From Bacillota bacterium (GTDB lineage Bacteria > Bacillota > Clostridia > Oscillospirales > Acutalibacteraceae), in contig JAQXJH010000060.1 in the NCBI GenBank assembly GCA_029008595.1, forward strand, positions 1 to 38,412: a DNA stretch of 38,412 nucleotides, written 5' to 3'. The translations under genes and the position numbers were made by a program. The notes below the pieces were generated by a model. That model saw nothing but the letters and a program-made list of their open reading frames with translations, did no database searches and had not been told where the DNA came from. Positions 8,310 to 17,110 of this stretch are shown here, piece after piece. Within the stretch, counting starts at the first letter, position 1; the number at the start of each line of letters is the position of its first letter.

Positions 8310-9140
8310 ATGAATATGTCGTTAATCAGATTTCATATGACCAATATGACCAAACGAAATGAATACAAATTTTCGCTTCTTATGTTGGGAGTCATTCTTA
8401 CAGCCATGTTTACCGAAGAATGCTTCTATTTGCGGGGAATCGATCAAAGCTGCAATATTTCTGCTGCAACAGGCTGGTGCTTTTATCTTGATACATATGA
8501 AAACCAGGCAGGAAGAATATTTGTATTTGTCTTTTTCGGTTTTCTTGCGTCGCTCATGTATTCGGATTTTTTTATGACAGAAAAACAATACCGTATTTTT
8601 TCAATCTCGACGGTTCGTTCCTCTGGGTTTCAAGAGTATTTGCGTGCCGGTGGGATCGTGATATTCGTGGGAGTTTTTTTGACTTATTTATGCTTCTTTT
8701 TAGTTTCCCAGCTGCTAATGTTTATTCTCTTTCCTGCTGATGGGCATTTTTTTGGGCATATCAATACACCGGAATATCGTGTGCCTATCACTTTGGATAT
8801 GGGCGTATTTCCCGAATTAAGATATAACTTTCCTTATCTGCATAATTTAATTTTTATTTTCTGGTCTTCAATTTGGGCAGGCATCCTTGCATTGATTTCT
8901 TTTGCTTCATCCTTTTTCATCAAGAATCGGTTAGTCGTTCTTGCCGTTCCACAGTTACTCCTGCTTTTTCTCAGCATGATACTTCCGATGAAGTATCAGC
9001 CGATCTATCAATTATATCCCGGCGTTAATTATATGGGATCAAGCGCGTTAGGCTTTTTCATCCTTCCGCTTTTACTGCTGTCGGGTGCTGTTGCAGTGAT
9101 TTGGAATCAAACAAAAAAAGGAAAAGAACTGATTTTATGA
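8310..9140 (+). CDS. Polytopic membrane protein, probable ABC-2-type permease subunit (1 of 3)
   Basis: A 276-residue protein with about six hydrophobic segments (roughly residues 20-36, 75-95, 115-148, 187-212, 218-238, 252-272). It has a basic, Met-rich N-terminus (NMTKRNEYK), as expected for a cytoplasmic start. No family motif was recognised with certainty. The permease role is inferred from six membrane spans and from co-location with an ABC ATPase (10560-11207). I chose the ATG at 8310 because GAGGG lies 11 bases before it; the ATG at 8286 has no ribosome site. Its stop overlaps the next start as ATGA. Codons are AT-rich compared with the flanking genes. Confidence 0.7.
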   Translation: MNMSLIRFHMTNMTKRNEYKFSLLMLGVILTAMFTEECFYLRGIDQSCNISAATGWCFYLDTYENQAGRIFVFVFFGFLASLMYSDFFMTEKQYRIFSISTVRSSGFQEYLRAGGIVIFVGVFLTYLCFFLVSQLLMFILFPADGHFFGHINTPEYRVPITLDMGVFPELRYNFPYLHNLIFIFWSSIWAGILALISFASSFFIKNRLVVLAVPQLLLLFLSMILPMKYQPIYQLYPGVNYMGSSALGFFILPLLLLSGAVAVIWNQTKKGKELIL

Positions 9141-9835
9141 TTGGAACAGAAAAAAGATATATCGCATATTTTACTGCCGCAGTTGTTGCACTCAGAATAT
9201 ATCAATATTTGACGTTTGATTTGACGTTTGGAAACGCAGCGGCCATGATGACAGAAGGTCTTTATTCGTGCCTGAATCCGCCCGGCTTTTTTTGCATCAT
9301 ATTTCCGATAGTCTTCGGCTGGGTAATTTTTCAAAGGAGCAAGATGATTTTTTCCGATATTGTCGTAGTGCGATATCGAAAAAGAACAGATTATCTTTGG
9401 CTTTTGATGCAAACAGCGCTGATACAGGCTTTTTTGTTTTTCGGAATCGCCAATGCTACATCCTTCGGATTGAGCCTGCTTTTAGGATGTCCCATAACTG
9501 TTTCCGTTCTGTCGTTTTATTCTCTTGTGCAGATCGTTGCAACCGTTTTCTTCGCCTTTATTGCGTTGCTTTACTTTTTGATTGTAATTGTTACAAAAAA
9601 CAATGCAGCAGCTTTTATAGGGATTGCATTGTATTGCATATATGACTTTATGACATTCTTTCTGCCATACGATTTGTTCCACATAGGGTGGAGGCGTGTT
9701 GCCGGCATAGGAACGGAGACTTCCGTTTTTAGCAGCATAGGATTCTTTTCCGGATGCTTTGCATTGTTGAGTGTTCTTGTTTTAATCGGTATCTCAAAAA
9801 TAGATTTTTTAAACAGGAGTACGGAGAATGAATAG
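9137..9835 (+). CDS. Polytopic membrane protein, probable ABC-2-type permease subunit (2 of 3)
   Basis: A 232-residue protein with about six hydrophobic segments. Between the second and third spans lies VVVRYRKRTDYLW, a cytoplasmic basic loop ending in Trp that resembles the R-x-x-R-x-x-W loop of the third subunit. I do not recognise a named family. The start ATG at 9137 overlaps the preceding stop by four bases, and the stop overlaps the following start by eight, so the three membrane genes are translationally coupled. It is similar in size and topology to the third subunit but not obviously a recent duplicate. Function is inferred from context only. Confidence 0.7.
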   Translation: MIGTEKRYIAYFTAAVVALRIYQYLTFDLTFGNAAAMMTEGLYSCLNPPGFFCIIFPIVFGWVIFQRSKMIFSDIVVVRYRKRTDYLWLLMQTALIQAFLFFGIANATSFGLSLLLGCPITVSVLSFYSLVQIVATVFFAFIALLYFLIVIVTKNNAAAFIGIALYCIYDFMTFFLPYDLFHIGWRRVAGIGTETSVFSSIGFFSGCFALLSVLVLIGISKIDFLNRSTENE

Positions 9836-10547
9836 ATCGTATGATAAAAGAATGCTTTTAGCTGCCGCGGCTGCTCTTATCACATCCTATTTTTTGATCA
9901 GAAATTTTTCGGTCGGTCCATCGGAGAGTCTTCTGTCATTTTTTGATGGCACTTATTTGAATGCGGAGTCTAATCCCTTTCTTATCATCCTTCTTCTGCT
10001 TCCATCAACGCTCTTTTTGTATCTATGGGGCGATTTCTTCAAAAGTGATTTTGAAAGTATGTGTGTTTACATATTTACACGTACAAAAAACCGGACAAAA
10101 TGGTTGATGAAGAAAGTGCTGATTCTGTTTTCCTATTGGTTGGCGTTTTACTTGATGTATGCCGTGAGCATGTTCGTACTGTTAGCGATCAAAAACAAAA
10201 ATTTCTTTTTCCTTATCAAAGAAGTACCCATGCTGTTATGGATTGTGCTGTGGAATGTGCTGATGATGTTTCCGATCCTGTTGCTTGAAAATTTGTTGTC
10301 CATTAAAATCGCTCCGGTTAAGTGTGTGTCCATCGTTATTTTGCTGCATCTTATTTCTGTTTCTTTGCTGATTATGTCCCCAAACGCTTTGCTGTTTATC
10401 CTTCCTTCTGCTCAGGCTGTGTATCAATGGCACTTTTCTGTTTTACCAAATTTTACGATTTTGTATTCCGTCTTTTATTTTCTGTTAATCATTACGGTCG
10501 AATTAGGTATTGGAACTGTGCAGTTAAAAAGAATTGATTTACTATAG
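9828..10547 (+). CDS. Polytopic membrane protein, probable ABC-2-type permease subunit (3 of 3)
   Basis: A 239-residue protein with about six hydrophobic segments. The cytoplasmic loop VYIFTRTKNRTKWLMKK resembles loops seen in uncharacterised permeases encoded beside small ABC ATPases in Clostridia. The start ATG at 9828 has ACGGAG immediately upstream and overlaps the previous gene by eight bases. Twelve bases separate the stop from the ATPase start at 10560. Its position directly before the ATPase supports a membrane-subunit role. Substrate unknown. Confidence 0.7.
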   Translation: MNRSYDKRMLLAAAAALITSYFLIRNFSVGPSESLLSFFDGTYLNAESNPFLIILLLLPSTLFLYLWGDFFKSDFESMCVYIFTRTKNRTKWLMKKVLILFSYWLAFYLMYAVSMFVLLAIKNKNFFFLIKEVPMLLWIVLWNVLMMFPILLLENLLSIKIAPVKCVSIVILLHLISVSLLIMSPNALLFILPSAQAVYQWHFSVLPNFTILYSVFYFLLIITVELGIGTVQLKRIDLL

Positions 10548-10559
10548 GAGGTGCGGTCG

Positions 10560-11207
10560 ATGAACGACGGTATTGAACTTTGCGGAGTAACAAAAAAGAT
10601 CAAAGAAAACTTAATTCTTGATAATATATGCTTGTCGCTGAAAAAAGGAGAAGTATATGGTTTTTGCGGAACAAATGGATCAGGGAAAACGATGCTGTTC
10701 CGGGCAATCGCAGGTCTGATTCATCTCACAGAGGGAGAAATATCTGTTTTTTCAAAACGAATTGGTGTCGATGTGTCTTTCCCGGAAAGTCTGGGGATTA
10801 TTATTGAATCGGTTGGATTTTGGCCGGATTATACGGGATTTGAAAATTTGAAGTTGTTGGCTTCAATAAGAAATAGCATTAATGAGAATCAAATAGAAGA
10901 ATCGCTTTATCAAGTCGGCCTTTCTCCGAAGGACACAAGAAAATACAAGAAATATAGCCTTGGTCAGAAGCAGCGGCTTGCTTTGGCGCAGGCAATTATG
11001 GAAAAACCCGAGTTGTTGATTTTAGATGAGCCAACAAACGCCTTGGACGAAGAAGGAATTGAACGTTTTTACTCTATTATTCAGAAAGAACATGAACGTG
11101 GGACTACAGTATTGATTGCGAGCCATAACAAAGCAGATCTTTACCAGCTGTGCAGCCGTGTCTATACGCTTTCCGCCGGAAAAATCGTAAATGAAGAAAT
11201 ACGGTAA
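10560..11207 (+). CDS. ABC transporter ATP-binding protein
   Basis: A 215-residue ABC ATPase that should energise the three upstream membrane proteins. Walker A is GTNGSGKTML (about residues 36-45). The signature is degenerate, YSLGQKQRLALAQ instead of LSGGQ. Walker B is LLILDEPTNALDE and the switch histidine lies in IASHN. This pattern is common in ABC-2 exporters and in self-protection transporters. The start ATG at 10560 has TAGGAGGTG seven bases upstream; an in-frame GTG at 10551 lies inside that ribosome site. It is the only ATPase of the cluster. No peptide precursor or modification enzyme lies nearby, so a bacteriocin link is not supported. Confidence 0.93.
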   Translation: MNDGIELCGVTKKIKENLILDNICLSLKKGEVYGFCGTNGSGKTMLFRAIAGLIHLTEGEISVFSKRIGVDVSFPESLGIIIESVGFWPDYTGFENLKLLASIRNSINENQIEESLYQVGLSPKDTRKYKKYSLGQKQRLALAQAIMEKPELLILDEPTNALDEEGIERFYSIIQKEHERGTTVLIASHNKADLYQLCSRVYTLSAGKIVNEEIR

Positions 11208-11265
11208 AACGCGAATGAATTTTTAGTGAGACAGCAGAGAGAGGTTCGCAAACAAGGAGGCTGTT

Positions 11266-12006
11266 ATGAAATACAGATATTGCGTAATAGTTTTATCGTT
11301 GCTTTTGTGTATTTGCATATTCACAGGAATGACGACACGGTCAAATTTTACGGATAACAGTAAAGCCGATATGAATGAATTAGGCTATAATTATTTTTCA
11401 AATGATTTTGAAGAGGTTGATATCGAAAGTCTTTGGGATGAGGCTGATTTGATTGTGGTTGCTAAGTTTACCGGAAATAGAACCGCAAGAAATCGGTGTT
11501 TTTTGTCGGAAGTTGAGGTATTATCGGTCGAAAAGGGAGATAAAAATTTAGAAAAAAACATTATTAGCGTGTACGAAGCGGTTTCATACAGCTCTTTCCG
11601 GATAGACGATTGGATTGCTGACAGCCCGTCAATTTGGAATAAAATTGAGAAAGGATTTCATATTTCTAAAGAAAATAATCTCTACTTACTTCCCGGTCAG
11701 CGGCCATATGAAGTTTCACCGCTTCTAAATCAGGAAAAGGATTATATTCTTTTCCTGAATGCGTATGACCCTGATAACATTTTAAACAGTGACCCTGAAA
11801 AATATATTTTTGTGGAATGTCCGTGTGCGAAGATATGGGCGACAGATTCTGTTGCGATTTCCGAATATCAATTACCGGATGAATATCCGTTGTACAAGGA
11901 TATCAGCACATATGAAATATTGCTCACGGATCAAGACTCATACAGAAAGTTTCTTTCTGTTAAGCAGAAGATCATGGATAGAATATCTTATAATCAGAGC
12001 AATTAG
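11266..12006 (+). CDS. Exported protein of unknown function linked to the ABC cluster
   Basis: A 246-residue protein with a signal-like N-terminus: MKYRYC followed by a hydrophobic run to about residue 22. There is no clear lipobox; cysteines lie inside the hydrophobic core. The mature part contains WDEADLIVVAKFTGN, then SEVEVLSVEKGDKNLEKN, and later DYILFLNAY. This resembles a loosely defined group of Gram-positive exported proteins of the form 'ADLIVVGKV ... VEKGD ... YLLFL'. The resemblance is from memory and no function is known. The start ATG at 11266 has AAGGAGG eight bases upstream. It is AT-rich like its neighbours and is the last gene before the right 15-bp repeat. Confidence 0.75.
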   Translation: MKYRYCVIVLSLLLCICIFTGMTTRSNFTDNSKADMNELGYNYFSNDFEEVDIESLWDEADLIVVAKFTGNRTARNRCFLSEVEVLSVEKGDKNLEKNIISVYEAVSYSSFRIDDWIADSPSIWNKIEKGFHISKENNLYLLPGQRPYEVSPLLNQEKDYILFLNAYDPDNILNSDPEKYIFVECPCAKIWATDSVAISEYQLPDEYPLYKDISTYEILLTDQDSYRKFLSVKQKIMDRISYNQSN

Positions 12007-12013
12007 CTCATTC

Positions 12014-12028
12014 CGTTTCCCGCGCTGA
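12014..12028 (+). repeat. Right 15-bp direct repeat of the AT-rich insert
   Basis: CGTTTCCCGCGCTGA, identical to 8118-8132. Here it is intergenic, directly after the exported-protein gene and just before the tgt promoter. The copy next to tgt may be the relic of the original end of the transglutaminase gene. Confidence 0.85.
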
Positions 12029-12043
12029 GCTGCAATTTTTACG

Positions 12044-12072
12044 TTGACTTCCTGCACAAAAGCCGATATAAT
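12044..12072 (+). promoter_or_regulatory. Promoter upstream of tgt
   Basis: TTGACT (12044-12049), 17 bases, then TATAAT (12067-12072). It lies 16 bases after the right repeat. Transcription should start near 12079, only a few bases before a terminator-like hairpin. Confidence 0.88.
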
Positions 12073-12074
12073 AA

Positions 12075-13280
<1,206 letters not shown>

Positions 13281-13315
13281 AAAAGCAAAAAATTTGTTAA
13301 CTCGTGTGAACTCCC

Positions 13316-13344
13316 TTGCAGGAGCGCCGGATTGTTGTTATAAT
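13316..13344 (+). promoter_or_regulatory. Promoter of yajC
   Basis: TTGCAG (13316-13321), a 17-base spacer and TATAAT (13339-13344). The yajC start codon lies 34 bases downstream. Confidence 0.8.
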
Positions 13345-13377
13345 GAATGCATAACTTTTTGAGGAGTGTACAAACAA

Positions 13378-13740
13378 ATGATGATTTCGCAAATGATTTC
13401 CCTTGCAAGCACAGCGGCTGAGTCGACAGCGGAACAGGGCAGCTCCACAATCTCCCTGCTGGTCAGCCTGCTCCCGATCCTGCTGATGGTCGTTCTGATG
13501 TACTTTATGCTGATCCGTCCGCAGAACAAGCGCAAAAAGGCCGAACAGAAAATGCGCGATAATCTGCAGATCGGCGATGATATCACGACGATCGGCGGAA
13601 TTATGGGCCGTGTGGTCAGCATCAAGGAGGAAACCGATTCCATCGTGATCGAAACCGGTGCCGACCGCAGCAAGGTGCGCATCAAAAAATGGGCTGTCGG
13701 CAGCTGTGACACGGTGCATGACGAGGCTGAAACCAAATAA
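13378..13740 (+). CDS. yajC: Preprotein translocase accessory subunit YajC
   Basis: A small single-span membrane protein that associates with SecDF and the Sec translocon. The 120-residue product has one hydrophobic segment (about residues 22-42) ending in the conserved YFMLIRPQNKRKK. The cytoplasmic part reads GDDITTIGGIMGRVVSIKEE, as in the family. The start ATG at 13378 has GAGGAG 11 bases upstream; a second ATG follows directly. It is somewhat longer at the N-terminus than typical YajC. secD and secF are not adjacent in this window. Confidence 0.96.
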   Translation: MMISQMISLASTAAESTAEQGSSTISLLVSLLPILLMVVLMYFMLIRPQNKRKKAEQKMRDNLQIGDDITTIGGIMGRVVSIKEETDSIVIETGADRSKVRIKKWAVGSCDTVHDEAETK

Positions 13741-13816
13741 GTCCGGGTATTTTTTCTTTTCCCCCGCAATATAAATGAGACAGGATCGATCATTTGCTAT
13801 GGAAGGGGGAACTGCC

Positions 13817-14236
13817 ATGCGTTCCGGAAAATCTGCCGCCCGGGAAAATGGGTTCTGGCATCCTATTCGCGCCGTTTGTTGGGGGACTGCCGCAGGAGCT
13901 GCCGTAATCATGCTGCTGATCCTGCTGTTCACGTTTGCTTTTGTGAAGCTGCGGCAGGTTCCGCAGGCGGCTGCAGTTCCGCTTACGATTGCAGCAGCTT
14001 CTGCCGGTGCGTTTGTCGGCGGTTGTGTATCCGGCGGGATTGCCCGACAGAAAGGGATCCTTTACGGATTTTCATCCGGGTTGCTTCTGTTTGTGCTGTT
14101 GTTTCTCTGCGGGGTCATTCTGGTGCGGGAGCCGTTGGCGCCGGCAGCTTTTATCAAGCTTGCGCTGATGATTTTTTTCGGTGTTGCCGGCGGAATATTG
14201 GGCGTCAACCGCAGGAGCAGAGTACGAATCCGCTGA
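13817..14236 (+). CDS. TIGR04086-like small membrane protein
   Basis: A 139-residue protein with four hydrophobic segments. The central AASAGAFVGGCVSGGIARQKG and the C-terminal GVAGGILGVN glycine-rich stretches resemble the TIGR04086/YrzE-type membrane family, often found beside yajC in Firmicutes. The function of the family is unknown. The start ATG at 13817 has GGAAGGGGGA eight bases upstream; the open frame extends further up without a better ribosome site. No clear terminator separates it from yajC, so co-transcription is likely. Confidence 0.82.
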   Translation: MRSGKSAARENGFWHPIRAVCWGTAAGAAVIMLLILLFTFAFVKLRQVPQAAAVPLTIAAASAGAFVGGCVSGGIARQKGILYGFSSGLLLFVLLFLCGVILVREPLAPAAFIKLALMIFFGVAGGILGVNRRSRVRIR

Positions 14237-14265
14237 TTTGCGGTATCACATGACTGGAGGAACTG

Positions 14266-14439
14266 TTGCAGAAAAGGATCGCTGCGGCAATGTTTCCGGC
14301 CCGGGATGTCCTGGAAGCTCCATGGCGTCCGCAGACGGAAACGGCGCTGCATCGCCCTGTTTTGCAGCAGTTCTTTTTCAAGTTCGCGCCTTGCGCAGAT
14401 TTGCCGCCTGTCAAAAGCGCAGTAAAAAAAGGAAGATGA
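14266..14439 (+). CDS. Possible 57-residue protein with TTG start (uncertain)
   Basis: A TTG at 14266 has GGAGG five bases upstream and opens a frame of 57 codons that stops five bases before the proC start. The product begins MQKRIAAAMFPARD and ends SAVKKGR. It has no recognised motif and no membrane span. It fills the only gap between the TIGR04086-like gene and proC. The good ribosome site is the sole support, and the frame may be chance. Confidence 0.3.
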   Translation: MQKRIAAAMFPARDVLEAPWRPQTETALHRPVLQQFFFKFAPCADLPPVKSAVKKGR

Positions 14440-14443
14440 GCAA

Positions 14444-15244
14444 ATGAAAAGATCGGTTGGCTTTATTGGAGCCGGCAATATGGCTACGGCCATTATCGGC
14501 GGGATCGTCCGTTCAGGGATCGCAGAGCCTTCGGAGATCGTTGTATGTGACAAAAGCGCCGAAAAGTGCGCATTGATGCAGGAAAAAGGATGTCGGGTCG
14601 CTGCGGATGCCGCCGAAACCGTTCGGTTGTGCCGGACTGTTTTTCTTGCGGTGAAGCCGCAGAATTATGCCGAGGTACTGGAATCTGTCCGACCCGCCGT
14701 TACGGCGGAAAAGCTGTTTGTCTCGATCGCGGCAGGCATTTCCACCGCTTATGTAGCGCAGGAATCCGGCTGCGAAAAGGTGATCCGCGTTATGCCGAAT
14801 ACGCCCCTGCTGCTGGGTGCGGGCGCAACGGCGCTCTGCCGCGGCAAACGCGTGTCGGACGAGGAATTTGAGCAGGTGCGGGCGATTTTTGCGGCTTCCG
14901 GAATGGTCGAAGTGCTGCCCGAAGAGCAGATGAACGCGGTGATCGCCGTAAACGGCAGCAGTCCGGCCTATGTGTATCTGATGGCAAAAGCGATGATGGA
15001 CGGCGCCGCAGAACAGGGGATCGACCCGGCGACGGCGCTCCGGTTGATTGCCGGCACTCTGGAGGGCAGCGCAAAGATGCTCACGGATTCCGGTCATTCG
15101 CCCGATGAACTGATCCGGATGGTTTCCTCCCCCGGGGGAACGACGCTGAAAGCGCTGGACGTGCTGTATGAACGCAATTTTGAATCAGCGCTGAAGGACG
15201 CCATGCAGGCCTGCACACGCCGCGCAGAGGAGCTGGGCCGCTGA
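14444..15244 (+). CDS. proC: Pyrroline-5-carboxylate reductase
   Basis: Last step of proline synthesis, reducing pyrroline-5-carboxylate with NAD(P)H in the cytoplasm. The 266-residue product has the usual length. The Rossmann loop is VGFIGAGNMATAII. RVMPNTPLLLGAGATAL and the C-terminal EQGIDPATALRLIAGTLEGS and VSSPGGTTLKALDVL blocks are diagnostic; the last forms the dimer and substrate site. The start at 14444 has AAAGGAAGA ten bases upstream. The glutamate-kinase and glutamyl-phosphate-reductase genes are not in the window. Confidence 0.97.
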   Translation: MKRSVGFIGAGNMATAIIGGIVRSGIAEPSEIVVCDKSAEKCALMQEKGCRVAADAAETVRLCRTVFLAVKPQNYAEVLESVRPAVTAEKLFVSIAAGISTAYVAQESGCEKVIRVMPNTPLLLGAGATALCRGKRVSDEEFEQVRAIFAASGMVEVLPEEQMNAVIAVNGSSPAYVYLMAKAMMDGAAEQGIDPATALRLIAGTLEGSAKMLTDSGHSPDELIRMVSSPGGTTLKALDVLYERNFESALKDAMQACTRRAEELGR

Positions 15245-15315
15245 CTGCAGGGTATATTTTCACCATTTTTTGCATAGGTATTTCCGTACTGAAAAAACGG
15301 GAGGACTTGTGCATC

Positions 15316-15960
15316 ATGAAAAGAATCAGAAAAAAACTGCCTGCTTTCAGCCGTCTGCAGCGGCCGGGCACTGTGCGCAGCCTTGCGGAACAGCGCGGCT
15401 GGCTGCTTTTGTGCGGAGTCCTGATTTTCGGCATGGCGCTGGGAGCGCTGCTCTGCCGGAAAACCCCGGAGCTTTCGCAAAGCGGAATTGCGCTGCTGGC
15501 GGACGAGTTTCAGGCGCGGCGGAGCGATCAGAGCTTCTGGCTCACCTTCGCTTCCTCTTTTGAAGCCTTGTTTGTCCTGTTTTTGATTCTGTTTCTCAGC
15601 GGTGTTTCGGCGGTTGGAATTGCGGCGGTGCCGCTGGTGCTGTTGTTCCGGGGCGCGGGGCTGGGCCTTGTCATGGGGTATTTTTATGCGGCCCATGCGT
15701 TCCGCGGTTTTCTTTATGTGCTGGTGCTGATTCTGCCGAATGCGTTTCTGTCCACCTTGACGTTTCTGGTGCTGGGGCGGGAAAGCATGCAGCTCTCCTG
15801 CAGGATCTTTCGTTTTTTTCGTCCGAATGCGCCCGCAGGGTCGCTCTGGCCGGGGTTTCGTCTTTACTGTATCCGCAGCGGCCTTCTGCTGATCCTGCTC
15901 TGTGTTTCCGCTTTGCTGGACAGTGTGCTGGCTGTCGCGTTCGGATCGTTGTTTTTGTGA
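15316..15960 (+). CDS. Stage II sporulation protein M-like membrane protein
   Basis: A 214-residue protein, the same length as B. subtilis SpoIIM as I recall it. It has about five hydrophobic segments and the pattern PLVLLFRGAGLGLVMGYFYA followed by LILPNAFLS, as in SpoIIM/DUF95. SpoIIM belongs to the complex that drives septal peptidoglycan hydrolysis and forespore engulfment. Some clostridial paralogues are not sporulation-specific, so the gene name is not given. The start ATG at 15316 has GGGAGGA 11 bases upstream; a TTG at 15307 is also in frame. It lies between proC and a DUF624 gene with no obvious functional link. Confidence 0.72.
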   Translation: MKRIRKKLPAFSRLQRPGTVRSLAEQRGWLLLCGVLIFGMALGALLCRKTPELSQSGIALLADEFQARRSDQSFWLTFASSFEALFVLFLILFLSGVSAVGIAAVPLVLLFRGAGLGLVMGYFYAAHAFRGFLYVLVLILPNAFLSTLTFLVLGRESMQLSCRIFRFFRPNAPAGSLWPGFRLYCIRSGLLLILLCVSALLDSVLAVAFGSLFL

Positions 15961-16011
15961 TATAAGGAAGAGCAAATAGCCGGAAACGATATAATCAAAG
16001 GAGATGTCAAT

Positions 16012-16968
16012 ATGGGTCTTTTCTCAAACAGATATTCCAAGCCGGGGCCCGGCGTCGGAAAAGATGAACCGGAAAAAAGACGGATCGTTGTATTTTTCGA
16101 AATCTTTTTCCGGAAATTCTGGAAGCTGGAACAGATCAATCTGCTCTTTTTGCTGCTTTGTATCCCGATCCTTCTGTTGGTTTTCGGGCTGAACATGTTA
16201 ATGCTGAGTGTTCTGAAGGTCAATAATGCGCTTTTAAGCAATTTTGTCAGCTTTCTGCCGCTTGGCCTGCTGGGGATCCCTCTGACCGGCATGACCTATA
16301 TCACGCGCAATTTTGCCCGCGAAGAGCACGCATTTATCGGGTATGATTTTTTTGATCAGATCAAGAAAAACTGGAAGCAGGGCCTGCTCCACGGCATGAT
16401 CACCTATGTGCTCGTTTTCGTTGCGTATTATGCGCTGACGTTCTATTTTGCGGCTGCAGCGACCAGGGGATGGCTCTTTATGATTCCCGGTGTGCTTTGC
16501 TTGCTGCTGCTGATGGCCTTTACCTTTTCGCAGTATTATGTTTTCCAGATGATCATTACCTTTGAACTTCCCTATAAAAATATGCTCAAAAACGGCCTGA
16601 TCTTTTCAATCGCAGCTTTTTTGCGTAATCTGCTGCTGACGGTGCTGCATGTTGTCGTGTGGGGCTTTACGATCCTCCTGCTTGCAACGCCGGAAACCTG
16701 CATTCTCGGCATTCTTCTGCTTCTGGTCGGTACGCCCGCCTTTTCTTCGTTCATCACGAATTTTGTCACCTATCCGGTCATTGTCCGTTACATGATCAAA
16801 CCGATGTATGAAAAGGATGAAGACGGCGGACAGGCTGCTTCCGCAAAGGATACGGATCATTATCATCCGATCGAGGAAGATCCGGACAAAGAAGAATATG
16901 TCTTTGAAAACGGCCGCCTGATCAAAAAGATGGATCATGTGGAAAGCGTATTTGAAGACAGAAAATAA
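16012..16968 (+). CDS. DUF624/YesL-like membrane protein
   Basis: A 318-residue protein with an N-terminal soluble stretch and five or six membrane spans between about residues 45 and 260. A charged acidic C-terminal tail follows, rich in Asp, Glu and Lys. The arrangement and the FFRKFWKLEQINLLFLL segment suggest DUF624, the YesL family often found near sugar transporter genes. No sugar transport genes are adjacent. The function of the family is unknown. The start at 16012 has AAAGGAG eight bases upstream. A strong terminator follows at 16987-17021. Confidence 0.72.
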   Translation: MGLFSNRYSKPGPGVGKDEPEKRRIVVFFEIFFRKFWKLEQINLLFLLLCIPILLLVFGLNMLMLSVLKVNNALLSNFVSFLPLGLLGIPLTGMTYITRNFAREEHAFIGYDFFDQIKKNWKQGLLHGMITYVLVFVAYYALTFYFAAAATRGWLFMIPGVLCLLLLMAFTFSQYYVFQMIITFELPYKNMLKNGLIFSIAAFLRNLLLTVLHVVVWGFTILLLATPETCILGILLLLVGTPAFSSFITNFVTYPVIVRYMIKPMYEKDEDGGQAASAKDTDHYHPIEEDPDKEEYVFENGRLIKKMDHVESVFEDRK

Positions 16969-16986
16969 ATTCTGCTGCAGCACAGG

Positions 16987-17021
16987 GGAGGAGCGCCGGG
17001 TTCGGCGGCTCCTCCGTTTTT
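16987..17021 (+). terminator. Intrinsic terminator after the DUF624 gene
   Basis: GGAGGAGCGCC pairs with GGC.GGCTCCTCC around GGGTTC with a one-base bulge, followed by GTTTTTA. Confidence 0.85.
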
Positions 17022-17035
17022 ATGCAAAAAAGCGG

Positions 17036-17064
17036 TTGACCGTGCCTGTCCGGCGTGATATAAT
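17036..17064 (+). promoter_or_regulatory. Promoter of the YgjV-like gene pair
   Basis: TTGACC (17036-17041), a 17-base spacer and TATAAT (17059-17064), about 15 bases after the preceding terminator. Confidence 0.87.
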
Positions 17065-17110
17065 CATTTGGATTTTGAATGAAACGGTTGACAGGAAGGC
17101 AGAAGACGGT

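Noticed and set aside
8310-12006. Bacteriocin or lantibiotic cluster
   Set aside because: No precursor peptide, leader protease, modification enzyme or two-component system was found around the ABC genes.
13294-13313. Possible Rex-type operator (TTGTTAACTCGTGTGAAC) upstream of yajC
   Set aside because: The half sites do not match as a palindrome and yajC is not an expected Rex target.
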